Source of the DNA: Kriegella sp963975415
Lineage (GTDB): Bacteria; Bacteroidota; Bacteroidia; Flavobacteriales; Flavobacteriaceae
Assembly: GCF_963975415.1 (NCBI RefSeq)
Contig: NZ_CAXBGN010000006.1
Coordinates: 310,001-374,000 of the forward strand
Reading direction: 5' to 3'
Length of the DNA stretch: 64,000 nt
Under the pieces are notes generated by a model that was not told where the DNA came from, searched no databases, and saw only the letters and a list, made by a program, of their open reading frames with translations. Each line of letters starts with the position of its first letter. Within the stretch, counting starts at the first letter, position 1. Made by a program: the position numbers and the translations under genes. Shown here piece after piece: positions 17,901-26,040 of the stretch.

Positions 17901-20900
17901 CGATGGAAAACTCTTATGTGAAGCCTTGGGTATATCTTATGATATCTTACAACATATAAAAGGTAGCGGCAAAGAAGAAATGGAGCTGCCCAAGTTAATG
18001 AACAGGGCTTTATTTCCTGCAACTATGGGCTACTATATGGATGAGATGATGGATAACCTCTTAAAAGAAGAGGATACCGAAAACACCCGTAATTTCATGA
18101 TCAATCACGTGTCCGCTCGCGGACACCTTCCTTCCATTCGTGTAGATAGCCAGCCTTACGGTATTTTATTGACCACTGCCTTTACAAAGTTCGAACACCA
18201 AACAGGAAATAGCTACAAAGAAAAGCTTCAACAAGTTTTAAAGGTCTTTCATACAGAATGGAGCAAAATACGTGAAAAGTATGTGGCGCACGCGTACAAT
18301 TCGGGAGAAAATCCTCAAGATCATTTTATGGAAATTTTAGGGTTGCAACCCGCATCGATGGAATATTACACCCGATTTGCCGCCAACACCTTTTTAACGT
18401 TTCCTACGGATGAGTTTCCATCCCAAGTAACTGCAAGTACGGCGAGTCTAATGGAGATTCTCGGACATTTGATTCCATCTGAAACCATTGTTACTGATGA
18501 AGTAACAGAACAGCATGCTTACTGGGAGAAACGCCTCAAACTTGACCTTTCAAAAAACTTCAGTGCTGTTTCCTTTGCAGAAAATTCGAAATACAACGGT
18601 GTACAGGTTCAAGAGGGGGAGCTAAGTACTACAGAGCCCCTTGAAGGTGGTAATCAAAATTACATCAACTGGTTGCTCGAGCATAACTTGTTCGACATTC
18701 TTGCTGATAACGATGTGGAACAATTCCCTTCGAAATCGCTCTTGTTCCTAATGCTACGACAGTCCGTACTTTGGACCTACGCCCAAGCTTCGCTTGAGAT
18801 TCTAAGACGTGAGCACTTCATAAGCTTTTTCGATAAATTCAGAATTGGCGGTACCGGTTTCATGGAAATTCCCACCTCGGAACATAATCCGGACGGGTTG
18901 GATAAGAGGATTACCAAATGGAGTTTTCTGTTCCGTAGTTTGAACAGACTCGATGGTGGGGAAGAGCACTTTACCAATGGTGGTTTTAAAATCGACGATA
19001 GTAGATTTTTATATAACCATATCGTAAAAGGTTCAAGCAATGGAAATAATGAAGCCTGGACGATGGCAAAATATCTGGATCCCATCGACAAGTCGCTGTT
19101 CAACAGCTTCTTGGGAAATAGTAGGCACACCACCGCACTATCTCCTGCCGCACAGTTGAGAACTGCTATGGGCAAGATTGCACAACTGCCATCGGCATCA
19201 CTTGATCAATTATTCGCAGAACATTTAGATCTCTGCAGTTATCGCCTAGATTCTTGGTTGGTGGGCTTGGCACACGAGCGCTTGCGCAAACAACGTAGTA
19301 CAACCAAACAAGGAATACACTTGGGTTGTTGGGGCTATCTTGAAGACCTACGCCCTGGTGGGGCCCGTACACCGGTAGACCCTGATGAGGTACCTGACAG
19401 CTTGAAAAACGGAAGCACACCTATTTATACCGATGCCGATAATCAAGGGCATATACACACGCCCTCTATAAACCATGCGATCACAGCAGCGATCCTGAGA
19501 GCAGGATATAAGTCTAATGAGGACACGACCGAAGATATCGAAAATCAAATGGCGGTAAACCTTTCTTCCGCCAGGGTGCGTATGGCACTACAACTCATTG
19601 AGGGTGTAAAAAATGGTCAGGAAATTGCCGCGGTATTAGGGTATCAATTAGAGCGAGGTCTACATGAACGCTATAAAGATGCCGAGATGGATCGCTTCAT
19701 TTATCCGTTGCGACGTAAATTCCCCTTACGACCCGATATTCAGGTGGTGGGCACTGACGATAACTATAACCCCAACGTAATTCATGGTAATGATCTGCTT
19801 GACTTGATCGATGATCACCTAGAAAATTTAAGTTTCCCACCAAATCAAAGTTTATTCGAAGTCCTATATAATGGAGGAACTTTTAGTCGCACCCCTCAGG
19901 TGCTTAAAAATATCATTACCAATAATGGTGGTGGCAATCCTGAATTAAAAATATTGCTCCAAGAAATCGATCGCATTGCAGATGCCTTTGATGCCTTGGG
20001 AGATCTTGCACTCTCTGAAAGTGTGTACCAGATTGCGCAAGGCAATCACGTTCGTGCAGGTGCAATGTTAGAGGCCTTAGCCGAAGGTAAGAACATGCCC
20101 GAACCGCAAATCGTGACTACGCCTAGAACAGGCACCGTAGTGACCCAACGCGTGGTATGGGCACTAGAAACAGTTGTCGCTCCAGTAGCCCCTAACGCGG
20201 CGGCATCAAAACCTGCAGGTTGGTCTTCCAAACTTACGCCAAGAGCCTTAGCAGAACCTTCTTTGAATAAAATGCTGGGTAAACTTCTTGGGCCAGCTAC
20301 GAATATTCGTTGTTTGGTGCGTTTCAATCGCAATGATGCAATAGAAACTATAGAGGTGAACATGGCAGAGCTCGGATTGCATCCTATGGATCTGATGGCG
20401 GGATTAGAAACCGGTCGTGATGGTAACAACGATTTCAATAAACGTATTGCATTTTTGGTGCGGGCCAAAGCAAGTCCGAAACTAACGGTCGATATTCCCT
20501 TGAACATTTCTATAAAAGATAGAGATGCGGCTTGGGGAGATGAAATTCGAACACTATACGCATTGATGCCTATGATCAGTCAACTTCAAAAAATACTAGG
20601 AGATGTACGCCCGGCACATGCCGATGATTTAAGAATACCCCTAGAAGATGTAGTACCCCTTTCCGTTATGCGTCATCAAGATGTCGCCGAACTTGATTTT
20701 CGTAGAAAAGAGGCGGAGGGCCTTTTCTTTGGTGTACGAGATGATATTGATGCTTTCTTTGCATCCCAAATTAATAGTGAAGAGCTTGATACAGCGACTT
20801 TCAATACAACTCAAATCAACGAAATGCGGGCTATGTTGTTTTCACTTAATGATTTGGGAATTCCTGATACTGTTCCAGATGCGGTTATTGAAGTGACGGA

Positions 20901-21786
20901 TGAAATAGGTCGTGATCTTGCAAGACAGTTAATAGTTGCCCGTGCCACCATAACCAAAAAGGAAACTGCTATCAAGAAATTGAACGACACCTATACTTTA
21001 GAAAAAAACGAAGATAACAAGTGCGGACATTTAATAGGAATATTACGTAAGATTTTTGGTCGTTCGTTCACTGTAGTGCCGCTCTTTAAGCTTCAAAACC
21101 GTACCGAGGTCAAGAATATTCTAGAACTTCCGGAAGCAGTTGGTCTTTTGCGACACAATCCGCTTGCTATGGAAGACTGGTTGCAAAGTATCGGCCATAT
21201 TCGAGAAAAACTATATGCCCTTGAAATGGTAGGAATGCTGAGTGAAGTTTGGGAGCATGAATTTCCACAAGTACAACCTGTACAGCTACCCTACCGTACT
21301 GCTTCTACCGACTTGCCTGCAGATTACTGGCTTGGCGCGGAATACCCCGAAACCTATAGCCCCGATGATGACAAGCTATCACTGGTACTTTTAAATGGTG
21401 GCGCATTGGTCGATAATACGAAATCTAAAGCTGTACTAATATTGGATGAGTGGTTGGAAATCATTCCTAATAAAGAGGAAACCACTGGGCTCACCTTCAA
21501 TTACGATCAGCCCGATGCAGCTCCTCCTCAAAGTCTATTGCTCGCGGTAACTCCGAAAGTCACGGGCAGTTGGAATTGGGACGATCTTGTGCATACCCTT
21601 GAAGACACAATTGAATTAGCTAAAAATCGAGCTGTTGAGCCAGATCATATCGAAAAGAGTGTCTTTGCTAGGGTGTTGCCCGCAATAAGCAGTGAGTTGC
21701 TTGCTCCCAACGAAGAGCTCCCCCTAGAACCCAAAACACAAGTTCCCTTAGATTATTTGACATTAAATAAGGAAGAAACACCGTAG
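14956..21786 (+). CDS. Unnamed giant protein (2276 residues) of the island operon
   Basis: The largest product in the window; I recognise no named domain. It begins with FPVRVETRFM near residue 32. About 530 Lys-rich, mostly helical residues follow, probably coiled coils. At about residue 575 comes LWVRIYPDDIAIHTHEEAL and then DYWKEIWIASGD and WRVLCEFHG. From memory, actinobacterial relatives carry these blocks close together, so the helical segment looks like an insertion. Further motifs are HVSARGHLPSIRVDSQPYG near residue 1055, a Trp/Arg-rich middle (RLDSWLVGLAHERLRKQR), and LIEGVKNGQEIAAVLGYQLERGL near residue 1550. There is no signal peptide or transmembrane segment. It starts 12 bases after the previous gene behind a purine-rich AAAAAGAAGG and ends 2 bases before the next. 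Size and lack of enzyme motifs suggest a scaffold, shell or fibre role. Confidence 0.78.
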   Translation: MAPITAIKQDNALATIRSMTGAKKDGIPFLLFPVRVETRFMQVARSVHTGGVQISTTLKAVAEAQKGYLTPTKTLSFAKAEQIATQGIAELARLRTGQLKNIKTITPMERSWIRNEVSDLLSKGERFYKALASKRFNASQLKQLNLLNKKFQSDLRRLNTAVISLEATPDITNIEASGLIEEMRLLERRARTLAGNDLPNTSRGKKKKLVAFVESALKAFANFYGRDLDYYNTITAMESTQLKRIEELHKSMMRGIQRAPANLLRVHSDPKWKEYVEQFKKSRVNPMKIPFAHFENHVLGKFRELGKLKTVTGTKLFYDSLRTWKALQEFNLLKTDSFGTVKKQKTKILEYLKKNALEGQHVIKADDKEAIQLERLWVDIDKEVVAFTKKLDRFNVANPSQRFSLKSGVEIVKDISRDKLKTFRNISGGAFKSVTPEALATSAANFTKTAGKLDTINSQLKKIKSGTGRVTEKQKQVLLQDIRTVSLTLKNAESNNLVLPEDKRKELDKKANQMAKQLKSVKTVETKEGTFDARTLGTRLTGLLAEREITTTTGAESLDGNFKADGVFIANKKLMNELWVRIYPDDIAIHTHEEALTQLEITTGKDYWKEIWIASGDREMELGAWRVLCEFHGSERAAYIAKLLDPSNVSVANKKKFDTKPDQGLIDCQIHLSDAVEDMRKISTRDTIAKIKVKLQGNSILKSLKDANKAIKDEDVAHEYAYNKMVNEIRRVQGRFTIIVNTINKSPGATSNEVQAIMNPMFTEFNLLQERAVALKVLPGLEFSMTTALTFTFPNVPQKSDDWTQAPHSKVMPDRFVVILKNGHTYHHIKVGKPLPSSGIKVGLNPDKFDLDDVYSYTSNGDLNVDPDIKWLTDYASAETVGMGITVTLSASEFANGFDQVFVLGVNEGTATQSKEELETLLNNHHFTPGGMELLPLGTPTNNTEGSKAAYSSTVTDFDTTYDLEMGDNNFKESVPSSEIPADGKLLCEALGISYDILQHIKGSGKEEMELPKLMNRALFPATMGYYMDEMMDNLLKEEDTENTRNFMINHVSARGHLPSIRVDSQPYGILLTTAFTKFEHQTGNSYKEKLQQVLKVFHTEWSKIREKYVAHAYNSGENPQDHFMEILGLQPASMEYYTRFAANTFLTFPTDEFPSQVTASTASLMEILGHLIPSETIVTDEVTEQHAYWEKRLKLDLSKNFSAVSFAENSKYNGVQVQEGELSTTEPLEGGNQNYINWLLEHNLFDILADNDVEQFPSKSLLFLMLRQSVLWTYAQASLEILRREHFISFFDKFRIGGTGFMEIPTSEHNPDGLDKRITKWSFLFRSLNRLDGGEEHFTNGGFKIDDSRFLYNHIVKGSSNGNNEAWTMAKYLDPIDKSLFNSFLGNSRHTTALSPAAQLRTAMGKIAQLPSASLDQLFAEHLDLCSYRLDSWLVGLAHERLRKQRSTTKQGIHLGCWGYLEDLRPGGARTPVDPDEVPDSLKNGSTPIYTDADNQGHIHTPSINHAITAAILRAGYKSNEDTTEDIENQMAVNLSSARVRMALQLIEGVKNGQEIAAVLGYQLERGLHERYKDAEMDRFIYPLRRKFPLRPDIQVVGTDDNYNPNVIHGNDLLDLIDDHLENLSFPPNQSLFEVLYNGGTFSRTPQVLKNIITNNGGGNPELKILLQEIDRIADAFDALGDLALSESVYQIAQGNHVRAGAMLEALAEGKNMPEPQIVTTPRTGTVVTQRVVWALETVVAPVAPNAAASKPAGWSSKLTPRALAEPSLNKMLGKLLGPATNIRCLVRFNRNDAIETIEVNMAELGLHPMDLMAGLETGRDGNNDFNKRIAFLVRAKASPKLTVDIPLNISIKDRDAAWGDEIRTLYALMPMISQLQKILGDVRPAHADDLRIPLEDVVPLSVMRHQDVAELDFRRKEAEGLFFGVRDDIDAFFASQINSEELDTATFNTTQINEMRAMLFSLNDLGIPDTVPDAVIEVTDEIGRDLARQLIVARATITKKETAIKKLNDTYTLEKNEDNKCGHLIGILRKIFGRSFTVVPLFKLQNRTEVKNILELPEAVGLLRHNPLAMEDWLQSIGHIREKLYALEMVGMLSEVWEHEFPQVQPVQLPYRTASTDLPADYWLGAEYPETYSPDDDKLSLVLLNGGALVDNTKSKAVLILDEWLEIIPNKEETTGLTFNYDQPDAAPPQSLLLAVTPKVTGSWNWDDLVHTLEDTIELAKNRAVEPDHIEKSVFARVLPAISSELLAPNEELPLEPKTQVPLDYLTLNKEETP

Positions 21787-21788
21787 TC

Positions 21789-23714
21789 ATGGCTAACGAG
21801 AGAAAATATTTGAGTTTTAAAACCTGCGACCCGCTCAGGACATACAATACCTTAGAGCCCCGTCCGAGGCAGGTTGACTTTGAACGTTCACTGCAAGCAG
21901 AAATCTACGACCCGTTGTGGATGCTAACACGACAATGGCAGTTCGGTGAATTGAAAGGGGAAGATACGGGTTCGGCAATTTTTGCCAAGGTATGTTTGGA
22001 AACTACCAATCTTACAAAATTCAAAGTAGGTAATGAGGCGCCAAAAGTCTTTGATAATTCACACTTATTAGAAGATATTGTAGAAAGCGAACTACCCAGT
22101 ATGGATTATAAAACCCGCTTACAAAGTGGTCAACAATTCATTCGGATGCTTGTACGGGCCGGAATATCAAATGTCAACACCATAAAGGCAACTCTAAAGA
22201 CGCAGTACCCTATTGAAGTACCCGATGCAGTTGATATGGAAAACGATTCGAATGCCCTTATCATTGAAAAAGCGAGAATTGAGGCGAATAAAGAGCTGCA
22301 TAGATTTTTGCATGCAGTGGGTGGCAAGGCGATGGATGGGGTGCTTTTTTATGAAGACCTGCAATCTCAGAATCCGTTCAAACTACCCCCTACTTTGAAT
22401 TTGACCTTACCGGCAAGTCAAAGAACACCAGTTAAAAACGTTGCTATTGCATATATGGCTTGGTTTGAAAAATCATATGGTTTGCCAGCACAGAAAAAAC
22501 AATCGGCTTGGGTCGATGAACAATTAGAGTATCAGTTTGCCTGCGCCCTTCCGAATAAAGATGGTGACAACACCGTACTCACTGCTACGGAATATTATAA
22601 TGGAAACTTAGATTGGTATTCTTTTGACGTTTCCGCCGAGCCCAAAAAAGATGCTCGGCTAAAGACTTTGGCAAAGCGCGAGCAAACCATATCTGAAAAT
22701 ACCATTACCGAAAAAACACTGACGGTGATTCCTACAGAAGCAAGATTTGGTGGTATGCCGAATGCCAGATGGTGGGAATTTGAAGATGGAAATGTAGATT
22801 TAGGAAACGTAAATGCTGATACGACCGATATAGCAAAAATTATCCTGACCCAGTTTGCATTGGTATTCAGCAATGATTGGTTTGTTGTACCCTATACTGT
22901 ACCCGTGGGAAGCATGTCAAGCGTAAAGGGAATCGTAGTGACCGATGTTTTTGGGCAAAAAACTTTTGTAGAAGCTGCCAATCAAGGCGAAACCGATGAT
23001 TGGATGTCTTGGGGCATGTACAATTTGAGCACAGAACAGAAAGATAAAGCTGCACCTTTACCAAGCGACACCCGATTGTTCTTCCCTCCTGTTGTTACTA
23101 AAATACAAGAGAGCGATCCCATTTCTTCAGTTAACCTGTTACGAGATGAAATGGCAAATACCGTTTGGGGAGTTGAAGATGCGGTACCTAGTTTACTGGG
23201 TTCAGGTCGAGATGGTCATGCCGCAGCCATAGAGTTGGTTGAACTACTGAATTCCTATGCTCCTCCAGTTACTGCCGTTGAACCTGATGAAAGTGCGTTG
23301 TTGAGCTATCAATTGGGCAACACCGTTCCGGAAAATTGGATTCCTTTTGTTCCTAGACATATTCCCGACCAGAATAGGGCCATCACATTACAACGTGCTT
23401 CGATGCCTCGCCTGTTCAATGGAGAATTCAGTGCAGTGCGGCCTCAAACCGATATTATGAGATTCGGAATCAAAAGAGCCAAGAGTAAAGAATTGTGGCC
23501 CTTTGTAAATTCGGATGGAGACAAACAACCTACTTCCTATTTCGTAAATGAAGAGGAAGTGCCAAGGGCAGGAGCTATCGTAACTTCAAGATTTCAGCGA
23601 GCACGATGGTATAATGGAGCTGTTCATAGCTGGTATGGAAGACGAAAAATAGTAGGTCGTGGAGAAGGTTCAAGTGGACTTCAGTATGATACGGTAGAAC
23701 CTGTTAAAAAATAG
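21789..23714 (+). CDS. Unnamed conserved protein with LTRQWQFGELKGED motif; last gene of the island operon
   Basis: A 641-residue protein without known annotation or export signal. Near residue 40 it has DPLWMLTRQWQFGE followed by KGEDTGSAI. The middle has a long region with PEWMAWFEKSYG-like spacing (YMAWFEKSYGLP), WWEFEDGNVDLG and SNDWFVVPYTVP. The end has a strongly patterned PRAGAIVTSRFQRARWYNG. From memory the LTRQWQFGE and FQRARWYNG motifs recur in unannotated proteins of other phyla, always near relatives of the two genes upstream. It starts 2 bases after the giant gene, so the pair is certainly co-translated. The motif density in aromatic and Arg residues suggests ordered assembly surfaces. 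No catalytic signature is visible. Confidence 0.75.
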   Translation: MANERKYLSFKTCDPLRTYNTLEPRPRQVDFERSLQAEIYDPLWMLTRQWQFGELKGEDTGSAIFAKVCLETTNLTKFKVGNEAPKVFDNSHLLEDIVESELPSMDYKTRLQSGQQFIRMLVRAGISNVNTIKATLKTQYPIEVPDAVDMENDSNALIIEKARIEANKELHRFLHAVGGKAMDGVLFYEDLQSQNPFKLPPTLNLTLPASQRTPVKNVAIAYMAWFEKSYGLPAQKKQSAWVDEQLEYQFACALPNKDGDNTVLTATEYYNGNLDWYSFDVSAEPKKDARLKTLAKREQTISENTITEKTLTVIPTEARFGGMPNARWWEFEDGNVDLGNVNADTTDIAKIILTQFALVFSNDWFVVPYTVPVGSMSSVKGIVVTDVFGQKTFVEAANQGETDDWMSWGMYNLSTEQKDKAAPLPSDTRLFFPPVVTKIQESDPISSVNLLRDEMANTVWGVEDAVPSLLGSGRDGHAAAIELVELLNSYAPPVTAVEPDESALLSYQLGNTVPENWIPFVPRHIPDQNRAITLQRASMPRLFNGEFSAVRPQTDIMRFGIKRAKSKELWPFVNSDGDKQPTSYFVNEEEVPRAGAIVTSRFQRARWYNGAVHSWYGRRKIVGRGEGSSGLQYDTVEPVKK

Positions 23715-24023
23715 CTTAATATATTAAAAAACAGATTATTAATCGTATCTTGATACAAGAATTGGAATAACGCTATTGCCTCTTTAACAAATGGATTCTA
23801 TTTAGGTGGAATGGCGATAAAATTATAAAAAAATTATGTGTACTTGTCTAGCTTAAAAGCGGTGAAATTTGAATTCATGAAGTGTCACGCCTCGAAAAAG
23901 TAGTTGGTTTTCTTCTTTAGTTATAGAGTAAAGTGCGTTTCAGGCTCAACCTAGTTGTCTTGATTGTGCTATCTGTTATGAAGTGTCTTTCTTACCTAAG
24001 GGGTTTTTTTATGCTTTATTGAT
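23715..24023. other. Intergenic stretch between the island operon and mnmH
   Basis: No gene and no clear terminator hairpin. The 10-mer ATGAAGTGTC occurs twice (23876 and 23979 area) without obvious meaning. The promoter of the next gene should lie here. Confidence 0.5.
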
Positions 24024-25067
24024 ATGAATACGGTAAGTTGGAAAAAATTTGAGCAACTAGAAACCTTAGTGGACATAAGGCTTGCACACGAATATGCGAA
24101 GTCGCATGTTCCACGCGCTATTTCACTCCCCTTTCCCATTAATCTAAAAAAATTGAAAAAGGACTACGGCACTTCTTGCCATCGGCTGGCTGTTGACCAA
24201 TTACAACTGTACGTTACGGATTATAAAGATTACATGGAGTCATTAAAATCCCATGGTTCCTCTTTAGGGTTATATGGCCAAGGGAGGTTGCGAAGTTATC
24301 TACTGTCAAAAATCATAGCGTATCCGGTTGCGACTATTCAGCTACAATGTGGCATGGGAAATCGGAAAGCACTTTCGGGAAGTCTAAGAAATGTACAATT
24401 TTTGGAAGGAGGTTTCAACAGCTACTTGGATAACTTCTATGCTAGGTTTGAAACCCATCTCCGATTCATCAAGATTTGTGGTCTTACCGGAAGTGGAAAA
24501 ACACATATTTTACGGGAGATTCGCAACCAAGGAGGGCAGGTTGTTGATCTAGAGCAACTTGCAAAGCATTCTGGAAGCACCTTTGGCGGAATCGCTAAAG
24601 AAAAGCAACCGTATCAATGGAAGTTTGAGCAAGAACTGCTACTATCCTTAGAAGCTTTCAATGCTAATCGACCTGTTTTTATAGAAGAAAAGGGTACTGG
24701 TATCGGATCATTACATATTCCATTACAACTTTCCTGTAAAACAGATAAAGCACAAAGAATTTTTCTGGAAGTTCCCACGCCTCAAAGAATCAATAATCTT
24801 GTTAAAACTTATGGAGGGTTACCAAAAAAAGATTTGGAAAAGGCGATAACCAATATCATTCCCCGGCTAGGTAAAAGTAGAGGTGAAAGGGCTATCGCAG
24901 CTTTAAAACTCGGAAACCTCCAGGCGTGCGCTGCCGAACTATTGGATTACTACGATCGAACTTCGGTCTATTCGCAACAGAGTGGACAAATCATTAAGTT
25001 TACCAACATGGCTGAGACCGCTCAAGCTATACTACATACTTTTGAGAAATTTCCTATTGTGGTTTAA
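24024..25067 (+). CDS. mnmH: Diverged tRNA 2-selenouridine synthase-like protein (MnmH/SelU)
   Basis: MnmH uses selenophosphate to turn 2-thiouridine at tRNA position 34 into 2-selenouridine. This 347-residue protein has the expected rhodanese-like N-terminal half (VDIRLAHEYAKSHVPRAISLP) and P-loop C-terminal half: GLTGSGKT at residues 153-160, VVDLEQLAKHSGSTFGG, FIEEKGTGIGSLHIPL and FLEVPTPQRINNLV. The rhodanese part is altered. The usual Cys-Trp-Arg-Gly-Gly active loop is absent; the only candidate is Cys109 in LQCGMGNRK, and the LYGQGRLRS stretch at 83-91 looks like the loop with Cys lost. So selenation may be impaired or replaced. No selD is in the window. It lies inside the tRNA-flanked island, before its right border. 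Confidence 0.75.
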   Translation: MNTVSWKKFEQLETLVDIRLAHEYAKSHVPRAISLPFPINLKKLKKDYGTSCHRLAVDQLQLYVTDYKDYMESLKSHGSSLGLYGQGRLRSYLLSKIIAYPVATIQLQCGMGNRKALSGSLRNVQFLEGGFNSYLDNFYARFETHLRFIKICGLTGSGKTHILREIRNQGGQVVDLEQLAKHSGSTFGGIAKEKQPYQWKFEQELLLSLEAFNANRPVFIEEKGTGIGSLHIPLQLSCKTDKAQRIFLEVPTPQRINNLVKTYGGLPKKDLEKAITNIIPRLGKSRGERAIAALKLGNLQACAAELLDYYDRTSVYSQQSGQIIKFTNMAETAQAILHTFEKFPIVV

Positions 25068-25080
25068 GCTAAAAGCAAAA

Positions 25081-25113
25081 AAAGCCCCAAACCAAAGTTT
25101 TGTTTGGGGCTTT
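25081..25113. terminator. Intrinsic terminator after mnmH
   Basis: Twelve-bp perfect stem AAAGCCCCAAAC (25081-25092) / GTTTGGGGCTTT (25102-25113), loop of 9, starting 14 bases after the mnmH stop. A-rich and T-containing flanks let it work on either strand. Confidence 0.8.
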
Positions 25114-25207
25114 AAAACTGTAAGATTTTTTTATGTAGGCACTTTCATATATTGTTCAACTCTCAAATTGAGGAGTTCGATTTATTTTACGATTGTTTTT
25201 TTTTGAA

Positions 25208-25482
25208 GGTGACCTGGGCAAAATCCATGCTGCCGTTCCTTGAGACACTTTGGTCGGTACTTCTGGTTTGGCCGATTCTAAAAAAGGCACGGCATCGTTG
25301 TTCCCGCCCTAGGGAAAACTGGCGTTGATGTTCATGTAGCACGCCACCACCCTTGAAATCGGTAGGCGCATCTACAGCACCTCACTCTAAAAAGTGGCCT
25401 GAACCAAAAAGTCAAAGAAATCCTAGGGATACCTGGCCCCAAGAAGTACCCAAATCGGAACTCGGGGCTAAAAAACACTTAA
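25208..25482 (+). pseudogene. Decayed transposase remnant
   Basis: One frame from 25208 reads DLGKIHAAVP, stop, then SLFPP, stop, GKLALMFM, stop, and LEIGRRIYSTSL, stop. This looks like the N-terminal part of a DDE transposase of the group with LGK.HAA.P and PP.GK.ALMF motifs. A shifted frame from about 25402 gives KVKEILGIPGPKKYPNRNSG and a stop, which resembles a transposase C-terminus. The middle is missing and at least four stops interrupt it, so it is a dead insertion-sequence relic. I saw no intact terminal inverted repeats. It lies about 270 bases inside the right border of the island. Confidence 0.55.
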
Positions 25483-25755
25483 ATCGTAAAGGCTGAACAT
25501 AGAAAATGTCAATGAACAGATGAATTTCTTTAACGATTGAATTTTAACGCATCAGTACTATTTTTAACTTCATCAATCAGTTCAAAATCAACTATTTTAA
25601 GACCCTTGGGCAACTAAAGCTAAGTTGTAGACATTAAGGAAATTTTTTAGGGAAATTTATCAGCGGGTCAAATTTCAGATCAAGTATTTTTAATTTGAAA
25701 TGATTTACTCATAATAATTTCAGTATCCTCCTTCAAAAAAGTAAGCACTCTGTCT

Positions 25756-25769
25756 TGCCGCGGTCACTA
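25756..25769 (+). repeat. tRNA 3'-end repeat, copy C (candidate right att site)
   Basis: TGCCGCGGTCACTA matches bases 3306-3319 exactly and the tRNA-Arg end over its first 12 bases. The rest of the tRNA is absent upstream, where the sequence is unrelated. A terminator follows directly. The spacing from copy B is about 22.4 kb, enclosing the regulator, the giant-protein operon, mnmH and the transposase relic. Confidence 0.7.
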
Positions 25770-25773
25770 CACG

Positions 25774-25802
25774 AAACCACGTCTTTAAGACGTGGTTTTT
25801 TT
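25774..25802 (+). terminator. Terminator hairpin following tRNA-end copy C
   Basis: Stem AAACCACGTC (25774-25783) / GACGTGGTTT (25789-25798), loop TTTAA, then a T run. No gene ends just upstream, so this terminator makes sense only as the former terminator of the tRNA whose 3' end is copied at 25756. Confidence 0.85.
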
Positions 25803-26040
25803 ATTTATATAAGTTATTATATCCTTTCTTTTAAATAGTAAATTATCCAATTTTTTTTAATTCATGGAAGAACTTCCACTATAATAGACCTGGTCTTTTT
25901 ATAGGAAAATGAGTATCAGGTCTACGGATAATATCGTGTTCTGGTCTTTGAAATTACTTTTTCGCGGCTGTTCCATTTTTTGTTTGCACGATAGGGTTTT
26001 GATTGATTTTCATTAAGTTTACGTAAAGTATTTTCCATAA

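Noticed and set aside
4885..23714. Contractile injection system or prophage tail
   Set aside because: No sheath, tube, spike, baseplate or AAA+ ATPase signature is visible in any product, so the label is not supported. A distant structural relation is left open.
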